Below, piece after piece: positions 41,156 through 50,538 of a stretch of 64,000 bases of DNA. The notes under the pieces are model-generated. The model worked only from the letters and a program-made list of their open reading frames with translations, was not told the DNA's origin and did not search any database. The translations under genes were made by a program, and so were the position numbers. Every line of letters begins with the position of its first letter. The stretch's first letter is position 1. The DNA is taken from the NCBI GenBank assembly GCA_902599995.1, contig CACKHN010000003.1, forward strand, positions 56,419 to 120,418. The letters run 5' to 3'. The DNA comes from an uncultured Pelagibacteraceae bacterium. Lineage in GTDB: Bacteria > Pseudomonadota > Alphaproteobacteria > Pelagibacterales > Pelagibacteraceae.

Positions 41156-41286
41156 TGAAGAAGGAAAATCTGCCCTCTAAAATTTGTATAGTTTGTCAAA
41201 GGCCTTTTAAATGGAGAAAAAAATGGAAGTTGAACTGGGAAAAAGTCAAATACTGCTCAAAAAGGTGCTCTAATAAAAAAATTTAA
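41155..41286 (+). CDS. DUF2256-like mini zinc-ribbon protein (43 aa)
   Basis: GTG start overlapping the upstream stop; (M)[42 protein letters not shown] with CxxC...CxxxC; too short for the ORF track. Confidence 0.85.
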   Translation: MKKENLPSKICIVCQRPFKWRKKWKLNWEKVKYCSKRCSNKKI

Positions 41287-41288
41287 AT

Positions 41289-43253
41289 ATGAATTTGGAA
41301 AAATATAAATGGAAAAGTAGAATTTTATTAGTAATCACGCCGAATTTTAAAGACAAATCATATCAAAGAGTAAAAAAAATATATCAAAGCAAGATTAAAG
41401 AATTCCATAAAAGAAATGTAAAATTAATTTGCAAATCAAATAAATACAAAAATTTTTCTATAAATCTTATTGGCTTTGATGGAAAATTAAAAAAAAGAAT
41501 GAATGATTTAAACCCCAAACTAGTTTTTCAAATAATTGACAAGATGCCATTAAGTAAAAAAATTAAACCAATTAACCTATCTTTATATTCTGATTATAAT
41601 CCTAAAACTACAACACATGGATTAGGATTTAAAAATAAAAAAAAAGCTTTATTTACTATTAATACAATTAAAAATAGATCTACAAAGTATCAAGTAAACG
41701 TAGTTTCGACCATGCTGGGTAGAGCTAAAAATCATCCAAATAAAACTAAAGATATGGTTGGTGCTATAAAAGTATTTGATGATTGGTTGAAAAAATATAA
41801 GAGAAAAAAAATGAAAAGTAAGATGTCTAATTTTTTAAATAAAATAATAATTTTAACAATTTTAATAATACCCAACATTGTTAATGCTGATTTTTTTGAG
41901 GATATAACTGATAAAATTTTAGATAATCCCAAAAGACTTAGTTATGGCATTTCTGTTGCAGATATAAATCAAAACGGAAAATATGAATTTATAGTCACAG
42001 GATTTGGTTATCCTAATTTAGCTTTATCATATGATGATGGAATATTAATTAATGTTGCTAGTCAAAATATATTTTCTGATGAAACTAGAAAAACTATTGG
42101 TGTTGCAGCATGTGATGTTGATAGAGATGGTTATGAAGAAATATATTTTCTTAACACAGATACATATAGTGGAAAAAAAAAATATTCAGACAGACTTATA
42201 GATTTAGAAGGAAATAATTTTTTAGACATGTTCGAAATTGAAAAAAATAAAGAGGACTTAAATTTAACAGCAGGCAGATCTGTTGCTTGTGTGGATAGAA
42301 AAGGTAATGGTGAATATGGTCTCTACGTATCAAATTATGGTGGACCAACGAGGTTTTATGAGATTCAAGATAAAAAGATTAGGGACATATCAGTTAGTTT
42401 AAATTTAGATAAGGTTACAGGTGGAAGGGCAGTTGTTTCAGGGCATATTTTAACAGATAGATCTGATATTTTTGCAGCAAATGAAAGAGGTCCAAATTTT
42501 CTTTTGAAAAATCATAATGGGGTTTTTGAAGACGTGGCTTTTGATTATAGAGTAGATGATGTGATCCAGAACGGCAGAGGGACTGCACTCTCAGATATAC
42601 TATATCGAGGAAGATTAGATATAATTAGTGGAAACTGGCAGGGCTATCACAGAGCTTATGCCTTAAAAGACAATCAATTTATAGACATAGGCAACAGTAA
42701 ATTTGATAAACCTTCTAGAATTCGAACCATTATATCTGCTGATTTTGATAATGACGGTTATGACGAAGTTTTCATGAACAACATCGCTGAGCCTAATAAG
42801 TTATTTAGGATAAGAGAGAATGGAGCTTTTGAGGAAATAATATTAGAAAAAGGACTTGAACCGGATGGGTTTGGTACAGGAGCTGCAGTCGCTGACATTG
42901 ATGACGATGGTATTTTAGAATTACTAGTTTCTCGTGGTGAAAGTAAAGAACAGCCATTAACTCTGTATAAAGCAAAAGTTGATAAACAGAGTAAATATTT
43001 GAGAATTAAACCTCTTAATAAATTTGGAGCGCCAGCAAGAGGTGCAACAGTTACATTACTTACAAACCAAAGAAAACATTCAAAAACTATTGATGCTGGA
43101 TCCGGTTATTTGTGTCAAATGGAACCTGTGGCACATTATGGAATTAGAAAAAATGAAAAAAATTTTAAAGTGGAAGTTAAATGGACTGATGGTACTAAAA
43201 ATTTAATTAAAATAACCTCACTGAATCAAACAGTTACTGTAAAACAAAAATGA
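41289..43253 (+). CDS. Long ORF: N-terminal DUF4174-like region plus internal signal peptide and FG-GAP/ASPIC-UnbV-like secreted region (two genes fused, or one overlong ORF)
   Basis: Residues 1-174 cytosolic-like (KYKWKSRILLVITPNF...); in-frame ATGs at 41811/41823 start MKSKMSNFLNKIIILTILIIPNIVNADF (signal peptide); C-terminus YLRIKPLNKFGAPARGATVTLLT (UnbV-like). Confidence 0.7.
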   Translation: MNLEKYKWKSRILLVITPNFKDKSYQRVKKIYQSKIKEFHKRNVKLICKSNKYKNFSINLIGFDGKLKKRMNDLNPKLVFQIIDKMPLSKKIKPINLSLYSDYNPKTTTHGLGFKNKKKALFTINTIKNRSTKYQVNVVSTMLGRAKNHPNKTKDMVGAIKVFDDWLKKYKRKKMKSKMSNFLNKIIILTILIIPNIVNADFFEDITDKILDNPKRLSYGISVADINQNGKYEFIVTGFGYPNLALSYDDGILINVASQNIFSDETRKTIGVAACDVDRDGYEEIYFLNTDTYSGKKKYSDRLIDLEGNNFLDMFEIEKNKEDLNLTAGRSVACVDRKGNGEYGLYVSNYGGPTRFYEIQDKKIRDISVSLNLDKVTGGRAVVSGHILTDRSDIFAANERGPNFLLKNHNGVFEDVAFDYRVDDVIQNGRGTALSDILYRGRLDIISGNWQGYHRAYALKDNQFIDIGNSKFDKPSRIRTIISADFDNDGYDEVFMNNIAEPNKLFRIRENGAFEEIILEKGLEPDGFGTGAAVADIDDDGILELLVSRGESKEQPLTLYKAKVDKQSKYLRIKPLNKFGAPARGATVTLLTNQRKHSKTIDAGSGYLCQMEPVAHYGIRKNEKNFKVEVKWTDGTKNLIKITSLNQTVTVKQK

Positions 43254-43939
43254 GAAAAATCTTATCTAAATTCATTTTAATTTTTTTTGTCTTATTGCAT
43301 TTTCAATCATTCGCAGAGGAAAAAAATTATCATAAAGAATTAATTACTGATTGGTCAAGAATATTTCCAGATCAAAATAGAAATGCAGCTGGACCAAAAT
43401 TTTTTAAGTATATTATAGATAAAGAAATTACCTTTAAAGATTTTATAGAATTTAATAAATTATATTGTGCAGTTTCTGGATCATTAATTGACCCAAATAG
43501 TGAACCAGATTTTTTATATGCTAAAGAGAGTAAAACTGGGGAAAAAATTTGTGGTGATTACTATAAGTGCTGCATTCCTTGTTCGTGCGATATTATGAAA
43601 TATTCTGAAGTTGAAAAAATGACCCATAAATTTTTGGATGGTTTAAGAGATTTTTATGTATTCACTATCAGAAATCCTTGCAAGAAGAAAGATTTTCCCG
43701 ATCGGGTAAATAAAGATTACTTTTGTGATGGAGAAAAAATCAATCATAATCAAGTTTATAATCTTAATGATCGAGTAGTAATAGGCTTATTACATGAAGG
43801 AAGAAGCTGTAAAAAAGAAGAGATAGATTTTGTAAAAAGTCATCAAGTAACAGGAAGGTATTGTGAATTACGAAATAATACTCCTTTAGAAAATTTAAAA
43901 ACTGGAATGGGCGATATATTTATAAAGCTTGCTAGATAA
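43250..43939 (+). CDS. Secreted cysteine-rich hypothetical protein
   Basis: Signal peptide; CGDYYKCCIPCSCDIMKYSEVEK and paired cysteines. Confidence 0.65.
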   Translation: MRKILSKFILIFFVLLHFQSFAEEKNYHKELITDWSRIFPDQNRNAAGPKFFKYIIDKEITFKDFIEFNKLYCAVSGSLIDPNSEPDFLYAKESKTGEKICGDYYKCCIPCSCDIMKYSEVEKMTHKFLDGLRDFYVFTIRNPCKKKDFPDRVNKDYFCDGEKINHNQVYNLNDRVVIGLLHEGRSCKKEEIDFVKSHQVTGRYCELRNNTPLENLKTGMGDIFIKLAR

Positions 43940-43974
43940 TATTATTTAATTTGTTCAGAGAACTGTTCTGAGCT

Positions 43975-44706
43975 ATGCTGAATTTAGTGAACATTATCGT
44001 ATTGCAACACATTAAGATAGAAGACCCCGGATATATCAAAGATTTAATGTTAGCTGATGGATTTAATTTAACTACTATTGAGTTAGATGAAGGTGAAAAA
44101 ATACCTGACAATTTAAATAAATTTGATGGAATGTTTTGTATGGGAGGTCCAATGGATACTTTTATGGAAAAGGAGTATCCATGGTTGGTAGAGGAAAAGA
44201 AAAAAATTAGAGAGTTTGTTGTAGATTTAAAAAAACCTTATTTAGGATTTTGCTTAGGCTGTCAGTTACTAGGAGAAGTAATAGGGGGGCAAGTAGTTAA
44301 ATCAAATCCTGCTGAGATTGGAATGATGAATATCAACTTTACAAAAGAAAAGGAAGTCGACAATTTATTCTCAAAATTTCCAAACCAAATTAAAAGTCTT
44401 CAATGGCACTCTTATGAGGTGCAGGGCATTCAGAATCATAAGGATGTGACTTTGTTAGCTTCATCACCAGTCACAAAATTTCAAATTTTTAAATACCAAA
44501 ACCATGCCTATGGAATTCAATTTCATATAGAAATAAAAAATACCACAGTCAATGAATGGGGATGTGTACCAGAATATAAAAAAGCGTTAGAGGATCAGCT
44601 TGGTAATGGTGCGTTAGAAAAATTTGATCAATCCGCGAAAGATAACATGAAAGATATGAATAACTATTCTACAATCCTTTATAATAATTTTAAAAAACTG
44701 TTATGA
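43975..44706 (+). CDS. Class I glutamine amidotransferase-like protein
   Basis: DGMFCMGGPMDTF, YLGFCLGCQLLGEVIGGQV, LQWHSYEV, YGIQFHIE. Confidence 0.9.
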   Translation: MLNLVNIIVLQHIKIEDPGYIKDLMLADGFNLTTIELDEGEKIPDNLNKFDGMFCMGGPMDTFMEKEYPWLVEEKKKIREFVVDLKKPYLGFCLGCQLLGEVIGGQVVKSNPAEIGMMNINFTKEKEVDNLFSKFPNQIKSLQWHSYEVQGIQNHKDVTLLASSPVTKFQIFKYQNHAYGIQFHIEIKNTTVNEWGCVPEYKKALEDQLGNGALEKFDQSAKDNMKDMNNYSTILYNNFKKLL

Positions 44707-44924
44707 ATAATAAAATATTTGAATGGGCTGGGGTCATAACCGCAATATTATATTCTTTGTTTGTAGCTTTAAATATAGGAATTGAATTTTTTGGGTTTTG
44801 TTTATTACTTTTTTCGGCAATTTTAATCGGAATATGGGCCTATAGGGGCGGTCATAAAGGGATTTTATTTCTACAATTTTTTTACGCAACAGCTGGTATC
44901 ATTGGGATGGTACGTTGGTTTTAA
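44703..44924 (+). CDS. Small membrane protein, unknown function
   Basis: 73 aa, two to three TM helices; 4-nt overlap with the upstream gene. Confidence 0.65.
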   Translation: MNNKIFEWAGVITAILYSLFVALNIGIEFFGFCLLLFSAILIGIWAYRGGHKGILFLQFFYATAGIIGMVRWF

Positions 44925-46060
44925 TTAAAAATTGATATTATTTTTGGAATATAATTTTTAAAATTAAAAAAACCTTTGTTACAATATTGCCAGGAAAATC
45001 GATCAAGATCTCTATATAAAAAATCTAATTTAATATTGTTTGAATTTAAATAATCTAAATTTTCACCAACAGTTGGATATAATCCACAGCAATTTTCAAT
45101 ATTTCTAATTTCACTAATATCAATAACCTCACATTCTATAGAATTGTCTTTTAATCTTTGTTGTTGGTCATTTATTAAAAGAGACTTAAATTTCACTACC
45201 TTTTCACTGAGCTTGATAGATCTATCTTCATTCTTAATAGAAATTATATAAATTTTTTTAAAGTTATTTTCTTTGAAGTCAGTGATTTCAAATGAGAGAT
45301 TATTCTCAAAAACCACAAGATTTTTTCCCTCAATATCCTGGGGGTTGTTGAAATCTTGTCTAACTATAGAGTAAGTTTTTTCTGAAATTTTTGGAGGAGT
45401 GTTCTCATTTAATTTGATGTTTTGGAACTTATTATTGGTAAATTTTTTTATATTCCATTCACTTGCCAGGTAATGTTTGCCTTTTGTTTGAATTCCAGCC
45501 ACCCATCTCCAACCAAGGGTGTTAGATGCAGCATCTCCGTCATACAGATGTTGCATAAAAAACTCAGCACCAAGTTGCCAAGGTAATTCTAATGTGAAAA
45601 TCCAAATACTCGCAAACCACATTCTGGTATGGTTGTGAAGATAGTTGTTTTCTTTGAGTTCATTTACCCAGTAATTAAAGCATTCAATATTTGTTTTCCC
45701 TTCAACTGCATTTAAATATTCTTTGTTATCTTTGAAATCATCTCTTATTTTTTTTAGCTCTATTAAATAATCATTCCACACATTTGGTCTTAGTTCTAGC
45801 CAGCCTTTCCAATAAGTACGCCAAAGAACTTCTTGGATAAACTTTTCATTTTTAGCGAAAGAAAATTTATCAAGAGATTTTTTGATTATTTCTTTTTCGC
45901 TTATTATCCCGTGTGTGATGTAAGGGGATAGACAGGATACATTAGATCTACCCTCTGGACCAAGATCAAAATTTCTTAATTTAGAGTAATCTGTTAAATT
46001 ATTTTCAATAAAATGATCTAGTTTTTCAATGGCTTTCGCCCTCGAAGCCTCAAATAACAT
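44921..46060 (-). CDS. FAD-binding domain of DNA photolyase/cryptochrome family, without N-terminal antenna domain
   Basis: NVSCLSPYITHGIISEKEII, EVLWRTYWKGWLELRP, LHNHTRMWFASIWIFTLELPWQLGAEFFMQHLYDGDAASNTLGWRWVAGIQTKGKHYLA. Confidence 0.9.
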   Translation of the reverse strand: MLFEASRAKAIEKLDHFIENNLTDYSKLRNFDLGPEGRSNVSCLSPYITHGIISEKEIIKKSLDKFSFAKNEKFIQEVLWRTYWKGWLELRPNVWNDYLIELKKIRDDFKDNKEYLNAVEGKTNIECFNYWVNELKENNYLHNHTRMWFASIWIFTLELPWQLGAEFFMQHLYDGDAASNTLGWRWVAGIQTKGKHYLASEWNIKKFTNNKFQNIKLNENTPPKISEKTYSIVRQDFNNPQDIEGKNLVVFENNLSFEITDFKENNFKKIYIISIKNEDRSIKLSEKVVKFKSLLINDQQQRLKDNSIECEVIDISEIRNIENCCGLYPTVGENLDYLNSNNIKLDFLYRDLDRFSWQYCNKGFFNFKNYIPKIISIFN

Positions 46061-46067
46061 ATTTAGA

Positions 46068-46448
46068 TTACCTAGATTTTTTTTTCTTTAGACCTAGTTT
46101 GTCACTATGTCTTAATCTTAGAACAACAATTGCTCCAGCAATTAACAGTATAGCCACTGCCTCATAGACAAGAGCGGTAGGATCCATTTCTTTGCCTTGT
46201 AGAATAATAAACCTAGCAAGAGCTGTTATTGCAATAAGAAGTGGTAAGGTAATACTTATAGATTGTTGATTCCAAAAAACTCTCACCATCGCTAGTACTT
46301 CTAAATACAGAAACATTAAAAGCAAATCAGCTAATGTAACTAGTTGATTTGTAAACATATTTGAAATTTCAATACCAACAGCAATAACAGTGCTGATTAA
46401 AATAATGCACATTAATCCTAACTGTAAGTTTTTCGCTATCTTATCCAT
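46068..46448 (-). CDS. PsiE-like phosphate-starvation-inducible membrane protein
   Basis: LLLMFLYLEVLAMVRVFWNQQSISITLPLLIAITALARFIILQGKEMDPTALVYEAVAILLIAGAIVVLR. Confidence 0.8.
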   Translation of the reverse strand: MDKIAKNLQLGLMCIILISTVIAVGIEISNMFTNQLVTLADLLLMFLYLEVLAMVRVFWNQQSISITLPLLIAITALARFIILQGKEMDPTALVYEAVAILLIAGAIVVLRLRHSDKLGLKKKKSR

Positions 46449-46906
46449 TACTTATCTTTACTAAATGGCAGCCATTTTTCAAATACTGATTTTGAAGAAC
46501 CATCATAAGGTATGGAGTAAGAGTATGGGTTTGGACTAGTTAAAACTTCAATTCCTTTTGAAAAGACAAATATAAAAACTATAACAAAAACAATTACCAT
46601 AATCTTAAAGGGATCAAAATTTTTTGTCTTAAAAACGCTAGCAGAACTTTCCTCAGCTCTGTGAAAATGTTTAAATGTCATATACACAGCAAATATCAAA
46701 CCAATATGTGCTAAAAAAAGTCCAGCCCAGCCAAATGCAAAAGTTGTATATGAAAATACATACAAACTAAAAACAGTAGTCCAAATAAAACTTAGGACCA
46801 AAAGAATTTGTAATCTAACTGTTTTAGGAAGGGCTCGAAGATCATTTTTACTGTCATCAAATAAAATATTAGCAGTATCTTTCATCCAATTTTTTAATGA
46901 TTCCAT
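46448..46906 (-). CDS. Membrane protein, unknown function
   Basis: Three to four hydrophobic segments; operonic with the PsiE-like gene. Confidence 0.6.
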   Translation of the reverse strand: MESLKNWMKDTANILFDDSKNDLRALPKTVRLQILLVLSFIWTTVFSLYVFSYTTFAFGWAGLFLAHIGLIFAVYMTFKHFHRAEESSASVFKTKNFDPFKIMVIVFVIVFIFVFSKGIEVLTSPNPYSYSIPYDGSSKSVFEKWLPFSKDK

Positions 46907-46963
46907 AATTTTAAGATATAGCTTTAAACCAATTTGACAAACGATAAATTGACCTAAGATTAA

Positions 46964-48151
46964 TTAAGAATACAGTTTTTTCTTGTGATAATTAATAAAT
47001 TTTTCAATATTTGACTTGTTAAACGTTTTATTTTCTTCGAACGAAACTTTTTTCATTGAGTAAGCAGTACTTTTAGTTTGTCTAGAATTAATTGTAACGT
47101 TTCCTTTATAAAGTTTTAGTTTCACTGAACCGTTTACCGTATTTTTTTTTAGATCTACAATTTTTTGTAGTTTAAATCTTTCTTTGGAAAACCAGTAACC
47201 ATTATAAATAAGTTCGGCATATCTCGGCATGATTTGATCTTTTTTATGCATGGTGTCTTTATCTAAGGTTACAGACTCTATGGCTCTATGTGCATGGATC
47301 AATAGAGTACCTCCAGGAGTTTCGTAAACCCCTCGTGACTTTATACCTATGAATCTATTTTCTACTAAATCAACTCTCCCAATTCCATTTTTACCTGCGA
47401 GTTGGTTTAATTTCTCTAATAATTTTGCTGGAGAAAGTTTTTTTCCATTAACAGCAAATGGATCTCCGTTTTTAAAATTGATAGTAACAAAAGATGCTTT
47501 ATTTGGCGCCTTTTCAGGTGAAACTGATCTTTGAAAAATAAATTCTGGAGCAGAGTTTTTTGGATTTTCTAAAAGCTTACCTTCAGTAGAGGTGTGAAAT
47601 AAATTATCATCAACTGAAAAAGGTGGAGCACCTTTTTTATCCTTTGGAATAGTTATGTTGTGTTTTTTTGCATAATTAATTAGATCATTTCTAGATTTTA
47701 AATTCCATATTCTCCACGGTGCTATGATTTTTATTTTTGGTCCAAAGTAATGATACCCTAGTTCAAATCTTACTTGGTCGTTTCCTTTACCAGTTGCACC
47801 ATGAGAGACTGCGTATGCTTTAAATTTCTTAGCAACTCTGATTTGATCTTTAGCTATAAGTGGTCTTGCGATAGATGTACCTAACAAGTATACACCTTCA
47901 TAAATAGCGTGACCTCTGATCATTGGATAAACATAATCTTTTACAAAGACATCTTTTAAATCTTTAATAATTATTTTTGTTACACCAAATTTTTTTGCAT
48001 TAGAGATTATTTTTTTTCTATCAATCTCTTGCCCCACATTTGCAGTGTAACAAATTACTTCTGCATCATAATTTTCTTGGAGCCACTTTAAAATAATAGA
48101 GGTATCAAGCCCTCCAGAGTATGCTAGGACAATTTTTTTTTTTGATTTCAT
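46964..48151 (-). CDS. argG: Argininosuccinate synthase
   Basis: KIVLAYSGGLDTSIILKWLQ, SHGATGKGNDQVRFELGYH, VDLVENRFIGIKSRGVYETPGGTLL. Confidence 0.98.
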   Translation of the reverse strand: MKSKKKIVLAYSGGLDTSIILKWLQENYDAEVICYTANVGQEIDRKKIISNAKKFGVTKIIIKDLKDVFVKDYVYPMIRGHAIYEGVYLLGTSIARPLIAKDQIRVAKKFKAYAVSHGATGKGNDQVRFELGYHYFGPKIKIIAPWRIWNLKSRNDLINYAKKHNITIPKDKKGAPPFSVDDNLFHTSTEGKLLENPKNSAPEFIFQRSVSPEKAPNKASFVTINFKNGDPFAVNGKKLSPAKLLEKLNQLAGKNGIGRVDLVENRFIGIKSRGVYETPGGTLLIHAHRAIESVTLDKDTMHKKDQIMPRYAELIYNGYWFSKERFKLQKIVDLKKNTVNGSVKLKLYKGNVTINSRQTKSTAYSMKKVSFEENKTFNKSNIEKFINYHKKKLYS

Positions 48152-48155
48152 TAAA

Positions 48156-48668
48156 TTAACTGCAAGCTTTTCGAGATGCGTTATAAGCCTTTGTAAATCC
48201 TAGTAATGAATAATGATCAATTGTTTGAGAGCCTTTTTGATTATATCCAGTAACCATTAATCTAGATCCTTTTCTCATTTGCTTAATCATTTTTAATTCA
48301 ATTTTATTATCGGCAATCCAAGCAAAGCCTAGTTCTTTAATATCAAATTTAAACTTATTTTTTCCTGAAGCTGCAGTAACAGAGTTACTTTTGTTAAATT
48401 CATACCCTGGGGTAACACTTACTTCATTAATAATACTTTCGTTTGGTCTAAAGGCTACAAATAATTTTGCATCTCTCTTGTTTGATTTTGGTGCTTGCAA
48501 GATAGGTGAGGATTGTGCAAAACAAACTTTTCCACTTGCTTCTGAAACTACCATTGCTTCCCAATCCTTGTACTTACCTATTTTTTTTACTTCTTGAGCA
48601 TGAAGTTGACCAAAGCTTGTTAAAAACAAAACAGTAAAAAATGTTATAATTTTTTTAATTAAGGACAT
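48156..48668 (-). CDS. Invasion-associated locus B (IalB)-like secreted protein
   Basis: Signal peptide; KKIGKYKDWEAMVVSEASGKVCFAQSSPILQ...TVTGYNQKGSQTIDHYSLLGFTKA. Confidence 0.8.
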   Translation of the reverse strand: MSLIKKIITFFTVLFLTSFGQLHAQEVKKIGKYKDWEAMVVSEASGKVCFAQSSPILQAPKSNKRDAKLFVAFRPNESIINEVSVTPGYEFNKSNSVTAASGKNKFKFDIKELGFAWIADNKIELKMIKQMRKGSRLMVTGYNQKGSQTIDHYSLLGFTKAYNASRKACS

Positions 48669-49693
48669 GGATTTGGGTAAATTTTTTGAACGTGGTTAAT
48701 TTCTTTAATGACATTATCTGATAGATTAACATTTACACTTTCTATGTTGGTTTTCAACTGCTCCATTGTTGTTGCACCAATAATTACACTTGTCATAAAG
48801 TCCTGTATTTCACAAAATTTGATAGACATTTGACTCATATCAAGATTATGCTTTTTGCTTATATTGTAATAAAGCTCTACTGCTTCTTCAGTATTTGGCT
48901 TTCTGTATCTTGTCCAAAAATCAAAATCTCTTTCCATTCTAGATCCTTTCGGAAATTTTTTATTTCTGTATTTTCCACTTAAATAACCACTTGCAAGGGG
49001 AGAGTATGACAAACAACCAATTTCCTCTCTTATGGATACCTCAGCTAATCCAACTTCATAGGATCGATTCAATAAACTATATGGATTCTGGATTGACATC
49101 ATTCTTGGTAAATTTTTGTCCTTTGAAAGTTTAAGAAAACTCATTGTTCCCCAAGGGGTTTCATTCGATAAACCAATATGCCTAATTTTACCTTGATCTA
49201 TGTATTTATTTAATTCTACCAATACATCTTCAAATTGGTTCCAGTTATTTTCTTGATGAACGTAACCTAATCTACCAAAATTATTTACTTTTCTTTCTGG
49301 CCAATGAAGTTGATATAAATCTACATAATCTGTTTTAAGTCTCTTGAGACTATTATTTAATGCAGTCTCTAAGTTTGTACCAACAAAACTATTTTCTCCA
49401 TTTCTCAAATAATCCCGAGCAGGTCCAGCAACTTTGGTTGCAAGAATTACCTCATCTCTTTTTTTGGTTTTCTTAAACCAGTTTCCAATAATTTCTTCAG
49501 TGTCACCGTAAGTTTCTTTTCGTGGAGGAACAGCATATAATTCTGCAGTGTCCCAAAAATTTACTCCCTGATCTAAAGCAAAATCCATTTGTTCAAATGC
49601 TTCATTTTGGGTATTTTGTTCACCCCAAGTCATGGTACCGAGACAAATTGTGCTTACTTTTAAGTCCGTGTTACCTAGATTTTTGTAATTCAT
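48659..49693 (-). CDS. Aldo/keto reductase (Tas-like)
   Basis: LKVSTICLGTMTWGEQNTQ, FWDTAELYAVPP, YQLHWPERKVNNFGRLGY, SVIIGATTMEQLKTNI. Confidence 0.95.
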   Translation of the reverse strand: MNYKNLGNTDLKVSTICLGTMTWGEQNTQNEAFEQMDFALDQGVNFWDTAELYAVPPRKETYGDTEEIIGNWFKKTKKRDEVILATKVAGPARDYLRNGENSFVGTNLETALNNSLKRLKTDYVDLYQLHWPERKVNNFGRLGYVHQENNWNQFEDVLVELNKYIDQGKIRHIGLSNETPWGTMSFLKLSKDKNLPRMMSIQNPYSLLNRSYEVGLAEVSIREEIGCLSYSPLASGYLSGKYRNKKFPKGSRMERDFDFWTRYRKPNTEEAVELYYNISKKHNLDMSQMSIKFCEIQDFMTSVIIGATTMEQLKTNIESVNVNLSDNVIKEINHVQKIYPNPCP

Positions 49694-49771
49694 CTGAAAA
49701 TTATGTTAATGTTTTATTAACCTTTTAAGGTATCTTGAATAATTAGTAAAAGGCTATTATATAATCCTCAT

Positions 49772-50533
49772 ATGAAATTTGATAAAAACGGAATACTAAA
49801 TAGAGCTAAGGCAGCTCAACAATCAACTGTTGTAATGGATGAAGGCTTAAGAGCCTACATGCTAAAAGTTTATAACTATATGGCAACAGGAATTTTATTA
49901 ACTGGAATAGTTGCGCTGTTAACATTTAAAATGTCAGTCGTTACTAACGATACTGGATCTATAGTGGGTCTAACGCAAATGGGTAATGCAATTTATATGT
50001 CAGGTTTAAAATGGCTTGTGATGCTTGCGCCATTAGGAATTGTTTTTTACATGAGTTTTGGAATTAATAAAATGAGTGCATCAAAAGCTCAGACAACTTT
50101 TTGGGTTTTTGCAGGATTGATGGGCTTATCTTTATCTTCAATCTTATTAATTTACACAGGCATGAGTGTAACAAGAGTTTTCTTTATTTGCTCGGCAACT
50201 TTTGGAGCGATGAGTATTTATGGTTACACGACCAAAAGAGATTTAACTAAATTAGGTTCATTCTTAATGATGGGTCTAATTGGAATAATTATAGCTTCTA
50301 TAGTCAATATATTTATGAAATCATCAATGATGTATTTTGTAATTTCAATATTGGGTGTATTAATTTTTGTTGGTCTTACTGCCTACGATACACAAAAAAT
50401 CAAAAATATGTATGCCGCTAGTGATACGGGCGAAATCATGGGCAAAAAAGCAGTGATGGGTGCATTAACTCTTTACTTAGACTTTATAAATTTATTTATA
50501 ATGTTGTTGAGACTTTTTGGTCAAAGACGATAG
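49772..50533 (+). CDS. Bax inhibitor-1/YccA family protein
   Basis: GLRAYMLKVYNYMATGILLTG..., GLTAYDTQKIKNMY, GALTLYLDFINLFIMLLRLFG. Confidence 0.95.
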   Translation: MKFDKNGILNRAKAAQQSTVVMDEGLRAYMLKVYNYMATGILLTGIVALLTFKMSVVTNDTGSIVGLTQMGNAIYMSGLKWLVMLAPLGIVFYMSFGINKMSASKAQTTFWVFAGLMGLSLSSILLIYTGMSVTRVFFICSATFGAMSIYGYTTKRDLTKLGSFLMMGLIGIIIASIVNIFMKSSMMYFVISILGVLIFVGLTAYDTQKIKNMYAASDTGEIMGKKAVMGALTLYLDFINLFIMLLRLFGQRR

Positions 50534-50538
50534 TTTTT

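Noticed and set aside
43953-43968. GTTC-N8-GTTC (gttcagagaactgttc) upstream of the amidotransferase resembling an alphaproteobacterial LexA box
   Set aside because: Known alphaproteobacterial LexA boxes are GTTC-N7-GTTC; the spacing here is 8, so I do not call it.
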